A stretch of DNA of 64,000 nucleotides from Sphingobium sp. C100 (GTDB lineage: Bacteria; Pseudomonadota; Alphaproteobacteria; Sphingomonadales; Sphingomonadaceae). The stretch spans positions 1-64,000 of the forward strand of contig NZ_AYOY01000057.1 in NCBI RefSeq assembly GCF_000508185.1, read 5' to 3'. The notes under the pieces were generated by a model. That model worked only from the letters and a program-made list of their open reading frames with translations. It did not search any database and was not told the origin of the DNA. Below are positions 44,651 to 53,648 of this stretch, piece by piece. Each line of letters opens with the position of its first letter. Position 1 is the first letter of the stretch. The translations under genes were made by a program, and so were the position numbers.

Positions 44651-44677
44651 TTGAAATAGTATTTGTCTGAGTATATC
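44651..44677 (+). promoter_or_regulatory. Candidate promoter of the sugar-acid operon
   Basis: TTGAAA (44651-44656) and TATATC (44672-44677), 15-base spacer, the only AT-rich stretch in this gap; direct repeats of AGTAT overlap it and could be regulator contacts. Spacing is a little short. Confidence 0.35.
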
Positions 44678-44689
44678 GAGAAACCGAGC

Positions 44690-44714
44690 GCGCGAAACGC
44701 GCCCCCGTTTTTTT
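44690..44714 (+). terminator. Hairpin with T7 tract in the leader of the dehydratase gene
   Basis: GCGCG-AAA-CGCGC stem (44690-44702) followed by CCCCG and seven T, ending 14 bp before the dehydratase ATG. It lies between the candidate promoter and the ribosome site, so it may be an attenuator-like element rather than a terminator of an upstream gene. Confidence 0.4.
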
Positions 44715-44728
44715 CGTCAGGATGCCCC

Positions 44729-46531
44729 ATGAGCGATTCGCCCAAATCTGCCCCGAAGCTGCGCAGCCGCGCCTGGTTCGACAACCCCGACAATATCGAC
44801 ATGACCGCGCTGTATCTGGAGCGCTATCTGAATTTCGGCCTGAGCCTTGAGGAATTGCGCGGCGGCAAGCCGATCATCGGCATCGCCCAGACCGGCAGCG
44901 ACCTGTCGCCCTGCAACCGCCATCACCTCGTGCTGGCGGAGCGGATGCGCGAAGGCATTCGCGAAATGGGCGGCATCGCCATCGAATTTCCGGTCCATCC
45001 GATCCAGGAAACCGGCAAGCGCCCGACCGCGGGCCTCGACCGCAACCTCACCTATCTGGGGCTGGTCGAAGCGCTATACGGCTATCCGCTCGATGGCGTG
45101 ATCCTGACCACGGGTTGCGACAAGACCACCCCGGCGCTGCTGATGGCCGCCGCCACCGTCAACATACCCGCCATCGCCCTGTCGGTCGGCCCGATGCTGA
45201 ACGGCTGGTTCAAGGGTGAGCGCACCGGATCGGGCACCATCGTATGGCACGCGCGCCAGTTGCTGGCCGCCGGCAAGATCGACGATGAAGGCTTCATCAA
45301 GCTGGTGGCGTCCTCGGCGCCGTCCACCGGCTATTGCAACACCATGGGCACGGCATCGACGATGAATTCGCTTGCCGAAGCGCTGGGCATGATGCTGCCC
45401 GGTTCGGCCGCGATCCCCGCCCCCTATCGCGACCGCCAGGAAGTCGCCTATCTCACCGGCAAGCGGATCGTCGAGATGGTGCATGAGGATCTCAAGCCCT
45501 CCGACATCATGACCCTGGACGCTTTCCACAACGCCATCATGGTCAACAGCGCCATTGGCGGCTCGACCAATGCGCCGATCCACCTCGCCGCGATCGCCCG
45601 CCATGTCGGCGTCGACCTGCCGCTCAAGGATTGGGAGACGATCGGCCACAAAATCCCGCTGCTGGTCAACCTCCAGCCTGCCGGCGAATATCTGGGCGAG
45701 GACTATTATCGCGCCGGCGGCGTGCCCGCGGTGGTCAGCCAGCTGATCGCACAGGGCCTGATCCGCGAAGACGCGATGACCGTCAATGGCAAGACCATGG
45801 GCGAAAATTGCACCGGCGTGGAAATCGAGGATGAGAAGGTCATTCGCCGCTACGACCAGCCGCTCAAGGAAGAAGCCGGCTTCCTGGTCCTGTCGGGCAA
45901 TTTGTTCGACGCCGCGATCATGAAGACCAGCGTCATCAGCGACGAGTTCCGCCAGCGCTATCTGTCCAATCCCGACGATCCCAATGCGTTCGAAGGGCCG
46001 GCGGTCGTGTTCGACGGGCCGGAGGATTATCACCACCGGATCGACGATCCGGCCGTGGGCATCACCGAAAACACGCTGATGTTCATGCGCGGCGCCGGGC
46101 CGATCGGCTATCCCGGCGCGGCCGAGGTGGTGAACATGCGCCCGCCCGCCTATCTGATCACCGAAGGCGTATCCGCCCTGCCCTGCATCGGCGACGGCCG
46201 CCAGTCGGGCACGAGCGGCAGCCCCTCCATCCTCAACGCGTCGCCCGAAGCGGCGGCGATGGGCGGCCTTGCCCTGATCCAGACCGGCGACCGGGTGCGC
46301 ATGGACCTTAACACCGGCACGGTGAACGTCCTCATTCCCGACGAGGAACTGGCCGAGCGCCGGGCCGCGCTGGAGGCCGCCGGGGGCTTCCAATACCCGG
46401 CCTCGCAGACGCCCTGGCAGGAAATCCAGCGCTCGGTCGTGGGCCAGATGAACACCGGCGCCATATTGGAAGGCGCGGAAAAATATCAGCGCATCGCCCA
46501 GACCATGGGATTGCCGCGAGACAATCACTAA
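44729..46531 (+). CDS. Sugar-acid dehydratase of the IlvD/Edd family (L-arabonate/D-xylonate type)
   Basis: 600 residues from ATG 44729. Fe-S cluster cysteines are Cys62 ([10 protein letters not shown]), Cys130 (TTGCDKTTP) and Cys203 (TGYCNTMGT), with Lys132 as the expected modified, metal-binding lysine. Length and [15 protein letters not shown] favour the pentonate dehydratase branch over IlvD. It would form 2-keto-3-deoxy-pentonate. Context (semialdehyde dehydrogenase, sugar dehydrogenase, GntR regulator) supports an oxidative pentose or galactose pathway. Substrate not decidable from sequence. Confidence 0.87.
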   Translation: MSDSPKSAPKLRSRAWFDNPDNIDMTALYLERYLNFGLSLEELRGGKPIIGIAQTGSDLSPCNRHHLVLAERMREGIREMGGIAIEFPVHPIQETGKRPTAGLDRNLTYLGLVEALYGYPLDGVILTTGCDKTTPALLMAAATVNIPAIALSVGPMLNGWFKGERTGSGTIVWHARQLLAAGKIDDEGFIKLVASSAPSTGYCNTMGTASTMNSLAEALGMMLPGSAAIPAPYRDRQEVAYLTGKRIVEMVHEDLKPSDIMTLDAFHNAIMVNSAIGGSTNAPIHLAAIARHVGVDLPLKDWETIGHKIPLLVNLQPAGEYLGEDYYRAGGVPAVVSQLIAQGLIREDAMTVNGKTMGENCTGVEIEDEKVIRRYDQPLKEEAGFLVLSGNLFDAAIMKTSVISDEFRQRYLSNPDDPNAFEGPAVVFDGPEDYHHRIDDPAVGITENTLMFMRGAGPIGYPGAAEVVNMRPPAYLITEGVSALPCIGDGRQSGTSGSPSILNASPEAAAMGGLALIQTGDRVRMDLNTGTVNVLIPDEELAERRAALEAAGGFQYPASQTPWQEIQRSVVGQMNTGAILEGAEKYQRIAQTMGLPRDNH

Positions 46532-46640
46532 ATAGAATTTTGCATCACCCGCGCCGGAAAACGAACCTTCGCTTTCCGGCGCATTCATCTAGCCATTCGG
46601 CATCTTGCCCCCTCTGGCCAGATTATTTCAGGAGACAGCC

Positions 46641-48218
46641 ATGTTCAACGGAGCCATCCTTGTCGGCGCGAACGAGCGCACCGGCGGTGAACCCTTCCAC
46701 GCCGTCCACCCCGCCACCGGCGCCAAGGGCGAGGTCGCCTTTTCCAACGCATCGACGCAGGACGTCGCCGACGCCTGCGCGCTGGCCGAGGACGCCTTCG
46801 CCAGCTTTTCGAGCCTGACCCCCGACGCGCGCGCCGCCTTCCTGGAGGCGGTGGCCGAACAGATCCTGGCCATCGGCGACTTGCTGATCGAGACCGCCAT
46901 GGCCGAATCCGGCCTGCCTCGCCCCCGCCTGGAGGGTGAGCGCGGCCGTACCGTCGGCCAGTTGCGCCTGTTCGCCAGCTATGTCCGCCAGGGCGACTGG
47001 CTGGAAGCCACCATCGACAAGGCGCTGCCCGAGCGCACCCCGCTGCCGCGCAGCGACCTGCGCCGCGTCAACCAGCCGGTCGGCCCGGTCGGCGTGTTCG
47101 GCGCCTCCAACTTCCCGCTCGCCTTCTCGGTCGCGGGCGGCGACACCGCATCGGCCTTCGCCGCCGGTTGCCCGGTCGTCGTGAAGGGCCACCCGGCCCA
47201 CCCCGGCACCGGCGAACTGGTGGCCCGCGCAATCGGCGCTGCGGTCAAGGCGTGCGGCCTGCATGAGGGCGTCTTCTCCTACGTCCCCGGCACCACGCAT
47301 GAGCTGGGCGGCGCACTGGTCGCAGATCCGCGCATCAAGGCGGTGGGCTTCACCGGGTCGCGCGGCGGCGGTCTGGCGCTGATGAAGATCGCGGCCGGTC
47401 GCGAAGAGCCGATCCCGGTCTATGCCGAAATGTCGTCGATCAACCCCGTCGTGCTGCTGCCCGGCGCGCTCGCCGCGCGCGGCGAGGCGATGGGTACGGC
47501 GTTCGTTGGTTCGCTGACCATGGGTTCGGGGCAGTTTTGCACCAACCCTGGCCTGGTCATCGCACTGGACGGCCCGGACCTCGACACGTTCGTCGCCGCC
47601 GCCGCGACCGCGATGACCGGCAATCAGCCGCAGGTCATGCTGACGCCGGGCATTCACGAAGCCTATGAGAAGGGCGTTGCGGCGCTCGCCGGTGCACCAG
47701 GCGTCACCACCATCGCGCGCGGCGCTGAGGCCGAAGGCTGCAATCGCGGCCAGCACGCCTTCTTCGCGGCCGACGCGGCGACGTTCCGCGACAATGCGGC
47801 GCTGGCGCATGAGGTGTTCGGCTCCTCGTCCATCCTGCTCAAGTGCAAGAGCATCGACGAGGTGAACGAGACGATTGCGAGCCTGGAAGGCCAGTTGACC
47901 GCCACGTTGCAGATGACGGACAGCGACGCGGACGATGCCGCCAAGCTGCTCCCCACCCTGTCGCGCAAGGTCGGCCGCATCCTGACCAATGGCTGGCCCA
48001 CCGGGGTCGAAGTGACGCACGCCATGGTCCATGGCGGTCCCTTCCCCTCCACCTCGGACGGCCGCACCACCTCGGTCGGCACGCTCGCGATGATGCGCTT
48101 CCTGCGCCCCGTCTGCTATCAGGACGTGCCCGACGCACTGTTGCCCGCCGCGCTTCAGGATGCCAATCCCTGGGGCCTGACGCGCCGCATGGAAGGCAAG
48201 CTGGAGGTCGCGGCCTGA
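46641..48218 (+). CDS. Alpha-ketoglutarate semialdehyde dehydrogenase (NADP+ aldehyde dehydrogenase)
   Basis: 525 residues from ATG 46641, AGGAGA site 5 bases upstream. Catalytic Cys300 (GSGQFCTNPG) and Glu263 (YAEMSSINP), and the GASNFPLAFSVAGGD cofactor loop, mark the class III KGSADH subgroup. It oxidises 2-oxoglutarate semialdehyde to 2-oxoglutarate, the last step of the Weimberg-type pathway. The stop overlaps the next start by one base. Confidence 0.9.
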   Translation: MFNGAILVGANERTGGEPFHAVHPATGAKGEVAFSNASTQDVADACALAEDAFASFSSLTPDARAAFLEAVAEQILAIGDLLIETAMAESGLPRPRLEGERGRTVGQLRLFASYVRQGDWLEATIDKALPERTPLPRSDLRRVNQPVGPVGVFGASNFPLAFSVAGGDTASAFAAGCPVVVKGHPAHPGTGELVARAIGAAVKACGLHEGVFSYVPGTTHELGGALVADPRIKAVGFTGSRGGGLALMKIAAGREEPIPVYAEMSSINPVVLLPGALAARGEAMGTAFVGSLTMGSGQFCTNPGLVIALDGPDLDTFVAAAATAMTGNQPQVMLTPGIHEAYEKGVAALAGAPGVTTIARGAEAEGCNRGQHAFFAADAATFRDNAALAHEVFGSSSILLKCKSIDEVNETIASLEGQLTATLQMTDSDADDAAKLLPTLSRKVGRILTNGWPTGVEVTHAMVHGGPFPSTSDGRTTSVGTLAMMRFLRPVCYQDVPDALLPAALQDANPWGLTRRMEGKLEVAA

Positions 48219-49138
48219 TGATCCGGGCCGGTCTCGTCGGGCTCGGCAAGATTGCCCGCGACCAGCATCTGCCCGCGATCGAGAAGATTGACGGCATCGG
48301 GCTGGTCGCGGTCGCCAGCCGCAACGCGCAGGGGGAAGGGGTGAATAATTACCCCGACCTCGGCGCGATGCTGGCGGGCGAACCCGATCTGGATGCCGTC
48401 ATCCTGTGCCAGCCGCCGCAGGTCCGTTATCAGGCGGCCCGGCAGGCGCTGCTGGCGGGCAAGCATGTGTTCCTGGAAAAGCCGCCGGGCGCGACCGTGT
48501 CCGAAGTGGAGGCGCTGACGGCGCTGGCTAAGGCGCGGGGCGTCACCCTCTATGCGAGCTGGCATAGCCGCTATGCCGCCGCCGTCGCGCAGGCGAAAGC
48601 CTGGATCGCACAGCGCAAGGTGGAGCGGATCGACATTCAGTGGCGCGAAGATGTGCGCCACTGGCATCCGGGCCAGCCCTGGATCTGGGAAGCGGGCGGT
48701 TTCGGCGTGTTCGATCCGGGCATCAACGCCCTGTCGATCCTGACCGAGATCGTTGGCGAGCCGATCACGGTCCTGTCGGCCGAACTGGAAGTGCCGTCCA
48801 ACAAGCAGGCGCCGATCGGCGCGACGCTGGCCATGGCGACGGCGTCGGGCGCGGGGATCGACACCGTGTTCGACTGGCGCCAGACCGGGCCGCAGACCTG
48901 GGACATCGCGGTCGAGACGGACAAGGGCAGCCTGCTCCTGTCCGAAGGCGGCAACATGCTGCAGCTCGATGGCGAAGTGCAGATGAAGGCGCCGGACGCG
49001 GAATATCCGTCCATGTATCGCCGCTTCGTGGACCTGGTGGCGGACAAGGCGATCGACGCCGACACCGCGCCGCTGCGATTGGTGGCGGATGCCTTCCTTT
49101 GCGGGCGCCATTGCCCTACGGCAGCTTTTGAGGACTGA
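48218..49138 (+). CDS. Gfo/Idh-type sugar 1-dehydrogenase (galactose/arabinose type)
   Basis: 306 residues from ATG 48218; the frame to the left is inside the previous gene. NAD(P)-binding motif GLVGLGKIARDQHLPAI, catalytic EKPPG loop, and the substrate-side signature WREDVRHWHPGQPWIWEAGGFGVFDPGINALSIL typical of D-galactose/L-arabinose 1-dehydrogenases. It would make the aldonolactone that enters the pathway. Confidence 0.87.
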   Translation: MIRAGLVGLGKIARDQHLPAIEKIDGIGLVAVASRNAQGEGVNNYPDLGAMLAGEPDLDAVILCQPPQVRYQAARQALLAGKHVFLEKPPGATVSEVEALTALAKARGVTLYASWHSRYAAAVAQAKAWIAQRKVERIDIQWREDVRHWHPGQPWIWEAGGFGVFDPGINALSILTEIVGEPITVLSAELEVPSNKQAPIGATLAMATASGAGIDTVFDWRQTGPQTWDIAVETDKGSLLLSEGGNMLQLDGEVQMKAPDAEYPSMYRRFVDLVADKAIDADTAPLRLVADAFLCGRHCPTAAFED

Positions 49139-49151
49139 ACCTGAGGGGTAG

Positions 49152-49898
49152 ATGATGGGGAGAGAGCGCAAGGACGGGCCGGAACGCAAGTTCGGATCGG
49201 ACGAAAGCTCGCTCCGCATCCATCAGGCGATCGCCCGCGATCTGGGCACCGCCATATTGACCGGCAAGCACAAGCCCGGCGACCTGTTCGAGGGCGAGAT
49301 CGACGCCGCCGAGCGCCTCCACGTCTCCCGCACCGCCTATCGCGAGGCGGTTCGCATCCTGATCGCCAAGGGGATGCTGGAAAGCCGCCCGAAGGCCGGC
49401 ACCCGCGTCCTGCCGCGCGCGCGCTGGAACGTGCTGGACCCCGAAATGCTGGCCTGGATGTTCGCGGGCGAACCCGACGCCAATTTCATCCGCGACCTGT
49501 TCGAACTGCGCGGCGTGATCGAACCGGCAGCGGCGGAATTCGCCGCGCGCCGGCGCACCGACGAGCAACTGACCGTCATGGCCCAGGCGTTGGCGGAGAT
49601 GGAGCGCTTTGGCCTTTCCACGCCGGAAGGCCGGGCCGCCGACCAGCGTTTCCACAACATGATCCTGGCCGCGACGCATAATGATGCGCTGGAGGCGCTG
49701 GCCAGTTCGGTCGGCGCGGCGGTCGGCTGGACCACCACTTTCAAGCATCGCAAGAAGCTGCTGCCACGCGACCCCCTGCCCGACCATCAGGCGGTGCATC
49801 GCGCCATTGCCGCGCGGGACACGGCTGCGGCCCGCAACAGCATGGCCGAACTGCTGCGGCTGGCGCTGGCCGACATGGACATCGCCCTGTCGGAATAG
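49152..49898 (+). CDS. FadR-subfamily GntR regulator of the sugar operon
   Basis: 248 residues. Winged helix (about 22-85: IHQAIARDLGTAILTGKHKPGD, ERLHVSRTAYREAVRILIAKGMLESR) and an FCD ligand domain (about 105-240) with metal-binding residues in ELRGVIEPAAAEFAA, FHNMILAATHN and PDHQAVHRAIAARD. It is the last gene of the operon and probably represses it until a sugar acid binds. Confidence 0.9.
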   Translation: MMGRERKDGPERKFGSDESSLRIHQAIARDLGTAILTGKHKPGDLFEGEIDAAERLHVSRTAYREAVRILIAKGMLESRPKAGTRVLPRARWNVLDPEMLAWMFAGEPDANFIRDLFELRGVIEPAAAEFAARRRTDEQLTVMAQALAEMERFGLSTPEGRAADQRFHNMILAATHNDALEALASSVGAAVGWTTTFKHRKKLLPRDPLPDHQAVHRAIAARDTAAARNSMAELLRLALADMDIALSE

Positions 49899-49994
49899 CG
49901 GCGCGCGACCCCGCCCCGGCGACGCGAACCGATCCGCCGTGGAACCTGCTTCTGTCTCGCGCGCTTGCCTTGTATCAAGGGCAGGCAGGGGACA

Positions 49995-50909
49995 ATGATG
50001 ACCGACAGGATCGCGCAGCAGGTGCATGTCGATGCACCGTGGAAAATACCGCCTCGCGCCTGGTGGGAGATATTGAAGCGCGTCTATGGGGCCATGGGCA
50101 CCAATCATCTGAGCCTGTTGTCGGCGGGCGTGGCCTATTATGCATTTCTGTCGATCGCGCCGCTGCTCGCCGCCGTGGTGCTGACCTACGGGCTGATCGG
50201 CGATCCTTCGCTGGTGCAGCGGCACATGGCCGCGATCATCACCGTGGTGCCGCAGGATGCGGCGACCCTGATCAACGAACAATTGCTGGGCGTCGTTTCC
50301 GCCGCGAAGGGCACGACCGGCCTGGGGCTGCTGCTGGCGCTGGGGCTGGCCGTCTATGGCGCCACCCGTGCATCGTCGGCCGCGATGGAGGCGCTCAATA
50401 TCGTCTACGCCACGAAAGAGGCGCGCGGCATCGTATCGCGCTATCGTGTGTCGATCGGCATCACCTTTTCCGCCGTGCTGGTGGTCGTGTCGGGCGTCAT
50501 CACCGCAACGGTGATCGCCCTGGTGCAAAAGCTGCTGACCGATTGGGGATCGGGCGTCTTGTTCGCGATCAAGGCGGTGACGTGGGTGAGCGCAGGACTG
50601 CTCGCCAGCACGATCTTCGCGCTCATCTATCGCTTCGGGCCGAACCGGCGCAAGGCGCAATGGCAATGGCTGACCATCGGATCGGTCACCGCGACGCTGT
50701 TCTGGCTGCTGGTGACGCTCGGCGTCTCCTTCTACGTGTCGCGCTTTGGCAATTACAACGAAACCTACGGGTCTTTGGGCGCGGTGGTGGTGTTGCAGCT
50801 ATGGCTGTTCGTTTCCGCCTATGTCGTCCTGCTGGGCGCACAGATTAATGCGGAGGCCGAGCGGCAGACCAGCGCCGACACGCAAATCGGCGAACCGGCG
50901 GTAGCGTGA
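49995..50909 (+). CDS. YihY/BrkB family inner-membrane protein
   Basis: 304 residues from the ATGATG at 49995. Six membrane helices in the YihY/BrkB pattern: NHLSLLSAGVAYYAFLSIAPLL, GLGLLLALGLAVYGATRASSAAMEALNIVY, WQWLTIGSVTATLFWLLVTLG and FGNYNETYGSLGAVVVLQLWLFVSAYVVLLGAQINAE. Once thought to be RNase BN; actual role unknown. It lies between the sugar operon and the tRNA and has its own leader. Confidence 0.9.
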   Translation: MMTDRIAQQVHVDAPWKIPPRAWWEILKRVYGAMGTNHLSLLSAGVAYYAFLSIAPLLAAVVLTYGLIGDPSLVQRHMAAIITVVPQDAATLINEQLLGVVSAAKGTTGLGLLLALGLAVYGATRASSAAMEALNIVYATKEARGIVSRYRVSIGITFSAVLVVVSGVITATVIALVQKLLTDWGSGVLFAIKAVTWVSAGLLASTIFALIYRFGPNRRKAQWQWLTIGSVTATLFWLLVTLGVSFYVSRFGNYNETYGSLGAVVVLQLWLFVSAYVVLLGAQINAEAERQTSADTQIGEPAVA

Positions 50910-50918
50910 TAATGCCGC

Positions 50919-50947
50919 TTGCCCTTCCCGCTTGGCCACGTTAAAGC
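50919..50947 (+). promoter_or_regulatory. Likely promoter of the tRNA-Trp gene
   Basis: TTGCCC (50919-50924) and TAAAGC (50942-50947), 17-base spacer, ending 18 bp before the tRNA 5' end. Confidence 0.45.
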
Positions 50948-50965
50948 GCCCTCCTTCGCCGGTAC

Positions 50966-51041
50966 AGGAGTGTAGCTCAGCTGGTAGAGCGTCGGTCTCC
51001 AAAACCGAATGCCGTGGGTTCGAGTCCCTCCACTCCTGCCA
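50966..51041 (+). tRNA. trnW: tRNA-Trp (anticodon CCA)
   Basis: 76 nt cloverleaf. Acceptor stem AGGAGTG/CACTCCT (50966-50972 with 51031-51037), discriminator G, encoded CCA at 51039-51041, anticodon stem TCGGT/ACCGA with loop CTCCAAA giving anticodon CCA at 50999-51001, T loop GGTTCGAGTCC. The position before secE-nusG is the conserved bacterial arrangement. Confidence 0.97.
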
Positions 51042-51211
51042 AGCGCTCTCGCCGCGAACCCTTGCAAATACAGGGGGTCGCGGCTAGGTGCGCAGGCGAA
51101 ACAAGGTCGCGGAGCCAGCGGCCGCACCCCCGAACGCCGAACTGGGCAGGGTCGGGAGGGCGGACTGTTGCTTCGCGAATCGGTGTTGATTTGAAGTTGA
51201 AAAGGCAGGCG

Positions 51212-51415
51212 ATGGCGAAGGTATCCCCCGGCGAATTCGTCAATCAGGTGAAGACCGAAGCGTCGAAGATCGTGTGGCCCACCAGCCGCGAAACGATGAT
51301 GACCGGCGTTATGGTCGTTATCATGACCTCGTTGCTCGGCCTCTTCTTCTTCGGCATCGACACTTTCTTCGGCGCGATCGTCCAGTGGTTGCTGGGTGTT
51401 GCGGCGGGACGTTGA
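51212..51415 (+). CDS. secE: Preprotein translocase subunit SecE
   Basis: 67 residues from ATG 51212 (AAAGGCAGGCG before it). Amphipathic start (SPGEFVNQVKTEASKIVWPTSRET, with the conserved VxWP) and one C-terminal membrane helix. A minimal single-helix SecE as in other alphaproteobacteria. Stabilises SecY. Its last codons are part of a tandem repeat that continues downstream. Confidence 0.95.
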   Translation: MAKVSPGEFVNQVKTEASKIVWPTSRETMMTGVMVVIMTSLLGLFFFGIDTFFGAIVQWLLGVAAGR

Positions 51416-51505
51416 GCTAAACGCTTACACTTAGGGCGGCAGGACGTTGAGCGACGCGCTCAACACAGGGCCGCGGGACGTTGAGCGACAACGCTCTGAA
51501 CAGGA
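51401..51505 (+). repeat. Three tandem copies of a ~35-bp repeat spanning the secE stop
   Basis: The core GGACGTTGAG recurs at 51407, 51442 and 51476 (periods 35 and 34 bp), each inside a longer GCGGC-GGACGTTGAGC-...-CGCT unit. The first copy encodes the final Gly-Arg-stop of SecE; the other two fill the spacer to nusG. Confidence 0.8.
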
Positions 51506-51520
51506 GTTTGACACGGTAAC

Positions 51521-52057
51521 ATGGCGCGCTGGTACATCATCCACGCCTATTCGGGCTTCGAAAGCAAGGTCAAGGAATCGATCCTGTCCGAAGCCGAACG
51601 CATGGGCCTCTCCCAGCTGGTCGAGCAGGTCGAGGTGCCGACCGAAACCGTGACCGAAGTGAAGCGCGGCAAGAAGGTGCAGGTCGAACGCAAGTTCATG
51701 CCCGGCTATGTCCTCGCCAAGCTCAGCATGAACGACGACATCTATCACCTGGTGAAAAACACGCCGAAGGTGACGGGCTTCCTGGGTTCGAGCGGCAAGC
51801 CGCAGGCGATCAGCGAAGCCGATGCCGCCCGCTATTTCGGCGCCCAGAAGGAAGCCGAGGCCGCACCCAAGAACAAGATCAGCGTCGATTACGAAATCGG
51901 CGACAGCGTCAAGGTTCTCGATGGTCCCTTCGCCAGCTTCAATGGCGTGGTCGAGGAACTGGATTTCGAAAAGAACCGGGTCAAGGTGTCGGTGTCGATC
52001 TTCGGCCGCGCCACCCCGGTCGAGCTGGACTTCGAACAGGTCGAGCTGTCGAAATAA
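51521..52057 (+). CDS. nusG: Transcription termination/antitermination protein NusG
   Basis: 178 residues. NGN domain begins ARWYIIHAYSGFESKVKESI with RKFMPGYVLAKL; the C-terminal KOW domain has GDSVKVLDGPFASFNGVVEELDFEKNRVKVSVSIFGRATPVELDF. Binds RNA polymerase and couples it to Rho or the ribosome. Standard position after secE. Confidence 0.96.
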   Translation: MARWYIIHAYSGFESKVKESILSEAERMGLSQLVEQVEVPTETVTEVKRGKKVQVERKFMPGYVLAKLSMNDDIYHLVKNTPKVTGFLGSSGKPQAISEADAARYFGAQKEAEAAPKNKISVDYEIGDSVKVLDGPFASFNGVVEELDFEKNRVKVSVSIFGRATPVELDFEQVELSK

Positions 52058-52069
52058 GGATTTTCGTCA

Positions 52070-52088
52070 CCCCGGACCGGGTCCGGGG
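52070..52088. repeat. GC-rich palindrome between nusG and rplK
   Basis: CCCCGGACC, one base, then its complement (52070-52088), flanked by CGTCA and GACA, i.e. a REP-like hairpin. It lies 13 bp after the nusG stop and has no U tract, so it is more likely a repeat or a transcript-processing site than a full terminator. Confidence 0.6.
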
Positions 52089-52208
52089 CGACACAATGTG
52101 ATTCCCCTTGGGGAATATATGCGGGAGGCGACCTTTGGGCCGCTGCATGAACCGCTAAACTTGAACCGGGCGCACCTTCGGGCGCGTCCAGCAACAGAGT
52201 GAGTGACA

Positions 52209-52640
52209 ATGGCCAAGAAGATTACGGGCTATATCAAACTCCAGGTGCCCGCTGGAGCTGCAAATCCTTCACCGCCGATCGGCCCCGCCTTGGGTCAGCG
52301 CGGCGTGAACATCATGGAATTCTGCAAGGCGTTCAACGCCTCGACGGACAAGATGGACAAGGGCACGCCCCTGCCGACCATCATCACCGTCTATGCCGAC
52401 CGTTCGTTCAGCTTCGTCACGAAGATGCCGCCGGCCACCTATCTGATCAAGAAGGCGATCAACCTGAAGTCGGGTTCCAAGGAACCGGGCAAGGTCGTCG
52501 CTGGCAAGATCACCCGCTCGCAGCTCACCGAAATCGCGCAGACCAAGATGGTCGACCTGAACGCGAACGACATCGACGCAGCGACGAAGATCATCGAAGG
52601 CTCCGCGCGCGCGATGGGCCTCGAAGTGGTGGAGGGCTAA
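52209..52640 (+). CDS. rplK: 50S ribosomal protein L11
   Basis: 143 residues from ATG 52209, two codons after an in-frame GTG. Starts [20 protein letters not shown] with [23 protein letters not shown], the universal L11 N-terminus; binds the GTPase-associated region of 23S rRNA. Followed by rplA after 4 bp. The 151-bp leader may carry the L1 autoregulatory site, but I cannot pinpoint it. Confidence 0.97.
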   Translation: MAKKITGYIKLQVPAGAANPSPPIGPALGQRGVNIMEFCKAFNASTDKMDKGTPLPTIITVYADRSFSFVTKMPPATYLIKKAINLKSGSKEPGKVVAGKITRSQLTEIAQTKMVDLNANDIDAATKIIEGSARAMGLEVVEG

Positions 52641-52644
52641 GACC

Positions 52645-53343
52645 ATGGCAAAGCTGACCAAGAAGGCAAAGACCCTGGCATCCGCCGTCGACCGCGAAAA
52701 GCTGCACGGCGTTGACGAGGCGCTGGGCCTGATCAAGACCCACGCGACCGCCAAGTTCGACGAAAGCGTCGAAATCGCGATCAACCTGGGCGTCGATCCG
52801 CGTCACGCCGACCAGATGGTCCGTGGCGTCGTCACCCTGCCCGCCGGCACCGGCAAGACCGTGCGCGTCGCCGTGTTCGCCCGTGGCGACAAGGCCGATG
52901 CGGCGACCGCCGCCGGCGCCGATATCGTGGGCGCTGAAGACCTGCTCGAAACCATTCAGGGCGGGACCATCGATTTCCAGCGCGTCATCGCCACGCCGGA
53001 CATGATGGGCCTGGTCGGTCGTCTCGGCAAGATCCTCGGTCCCAAGGGCCTGATGCCGAACCCGAAGCTGGGCACCGTGACGCCGAACGTCGCCGAAGCC
53101 GTGAAGGCCGCCAAGGGTGGTCAGATCGAATTCCGCGTCGAAAAGGCGGGCATCATCCATGCGGGCCTGGGCAAGGCGAGCTTCTCGCCCGAAGACCTCC
53201 GCAAGAATTTCGATGCCTTCGTCGACGCGATCGTCAAGGCGAAGCCGTCGGGTTCGAAGGGCAAATATGTCCGCAAGATCGCCCTGTCGTCCTCGATGGG
53301 TCCGGGCGTGAAGGTCGATGTGGCGGAAGTCGCTTCGGTCTGA
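52645..53343 (+). CDS. rplA: 50S ribosomal protein L1
   Basis: 232 residues, full-length L1, with [19 protein letters not shown] and the C-terminal [11 protein letters not shown]. Builds the L1 stalk and represses its own operon by mRNA binding in many bacteria. A strong terminator follows directly, and rplJ/rplL/rpoB are not adjacent here. Confidence 0.97.
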   Translation: MAKLTKKAKTLASAVDREKLHGVDEALGLIKTHATAKFDESVEIAINLGVDPRHADQMVRGVVTLPAGTGKTVRVAVFARGDKADAATAAGADIVGAEDLLETIQGGTIDFQRVIATPDMMGLVGRLGKILGPKGLMPNPKLGTVTPNVAEAVKAAKGGQIEFRVEKAGIIHAGLGKASFSPEDLRKNFDAFVDAIVKAKPSGSKGKYVRKIALSSSMGPGVKVDVAEVASV

Positions 53344-53367
53344 TCCCCGCGGGATAACTGGTAAAGG

Positions 53368-53410
53368 GGCCGCCTTCCCTCCTTGCGGGGGAAGGCGGCC
53401 TTGTTATTTT
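53368..53410 (+). terminator. Intrinsic terminator of the rplK-rplA operon
   Basis: Perfect 11-bp stem GGCCGCCTTCC (53368-53378) with its complement at 53390-53400, followed by TTGTTATTTT. Confidence 0.88.
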
Positions 53411-53414
53411 CTAT

Positions 53415-53532
53415 CATCCTCCCCGTGCAGGGGAGGCGGCGGCACGAAGTGCTGACGGAAGGGTGTTCCGCTCTCGACGGGGCGCCCCCTCCACCGGCTT
53501 TGCCGGCCCCCCTCCCCTTGACGGGGAGGATG
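53415..53532. repeat. 118-bp intergenic repeat with inverted ends
   Basis: Bounded by CATCCTCCCCGT and its exact complement ACGGGGAGGATG, with internal hairpins (GGCACGAAGTGC and CCGGCTTTGCCGG). This is the kind of GC-rich interspersed element common in sphingomonad and Caulobacter intergenic regions. Together with the rplA terminator it fills the 305-bp gap before the helicase gene; fragments of similar sequence recur near 61.8 kb. Confidence 0.75.
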
Positions 53533-53648
53533 GTGTAAAAATCAGGGTGCGCGACCTTGCCCCTGAACTCCCCTTTGCGGGGAGATAGAAAGGTCATCTG
53601 GAATCCGTCGGGAATGGCGGGTCGCCTTTTACCGATGGAAAACAAGAT

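Noticed and set aside
49968-49980. 13-bp palindrome CCTTGTATCAAGG before the BrkB-family gene
   Set aside because: Symmetric but short and single; no regulator or second copy supports an operator.
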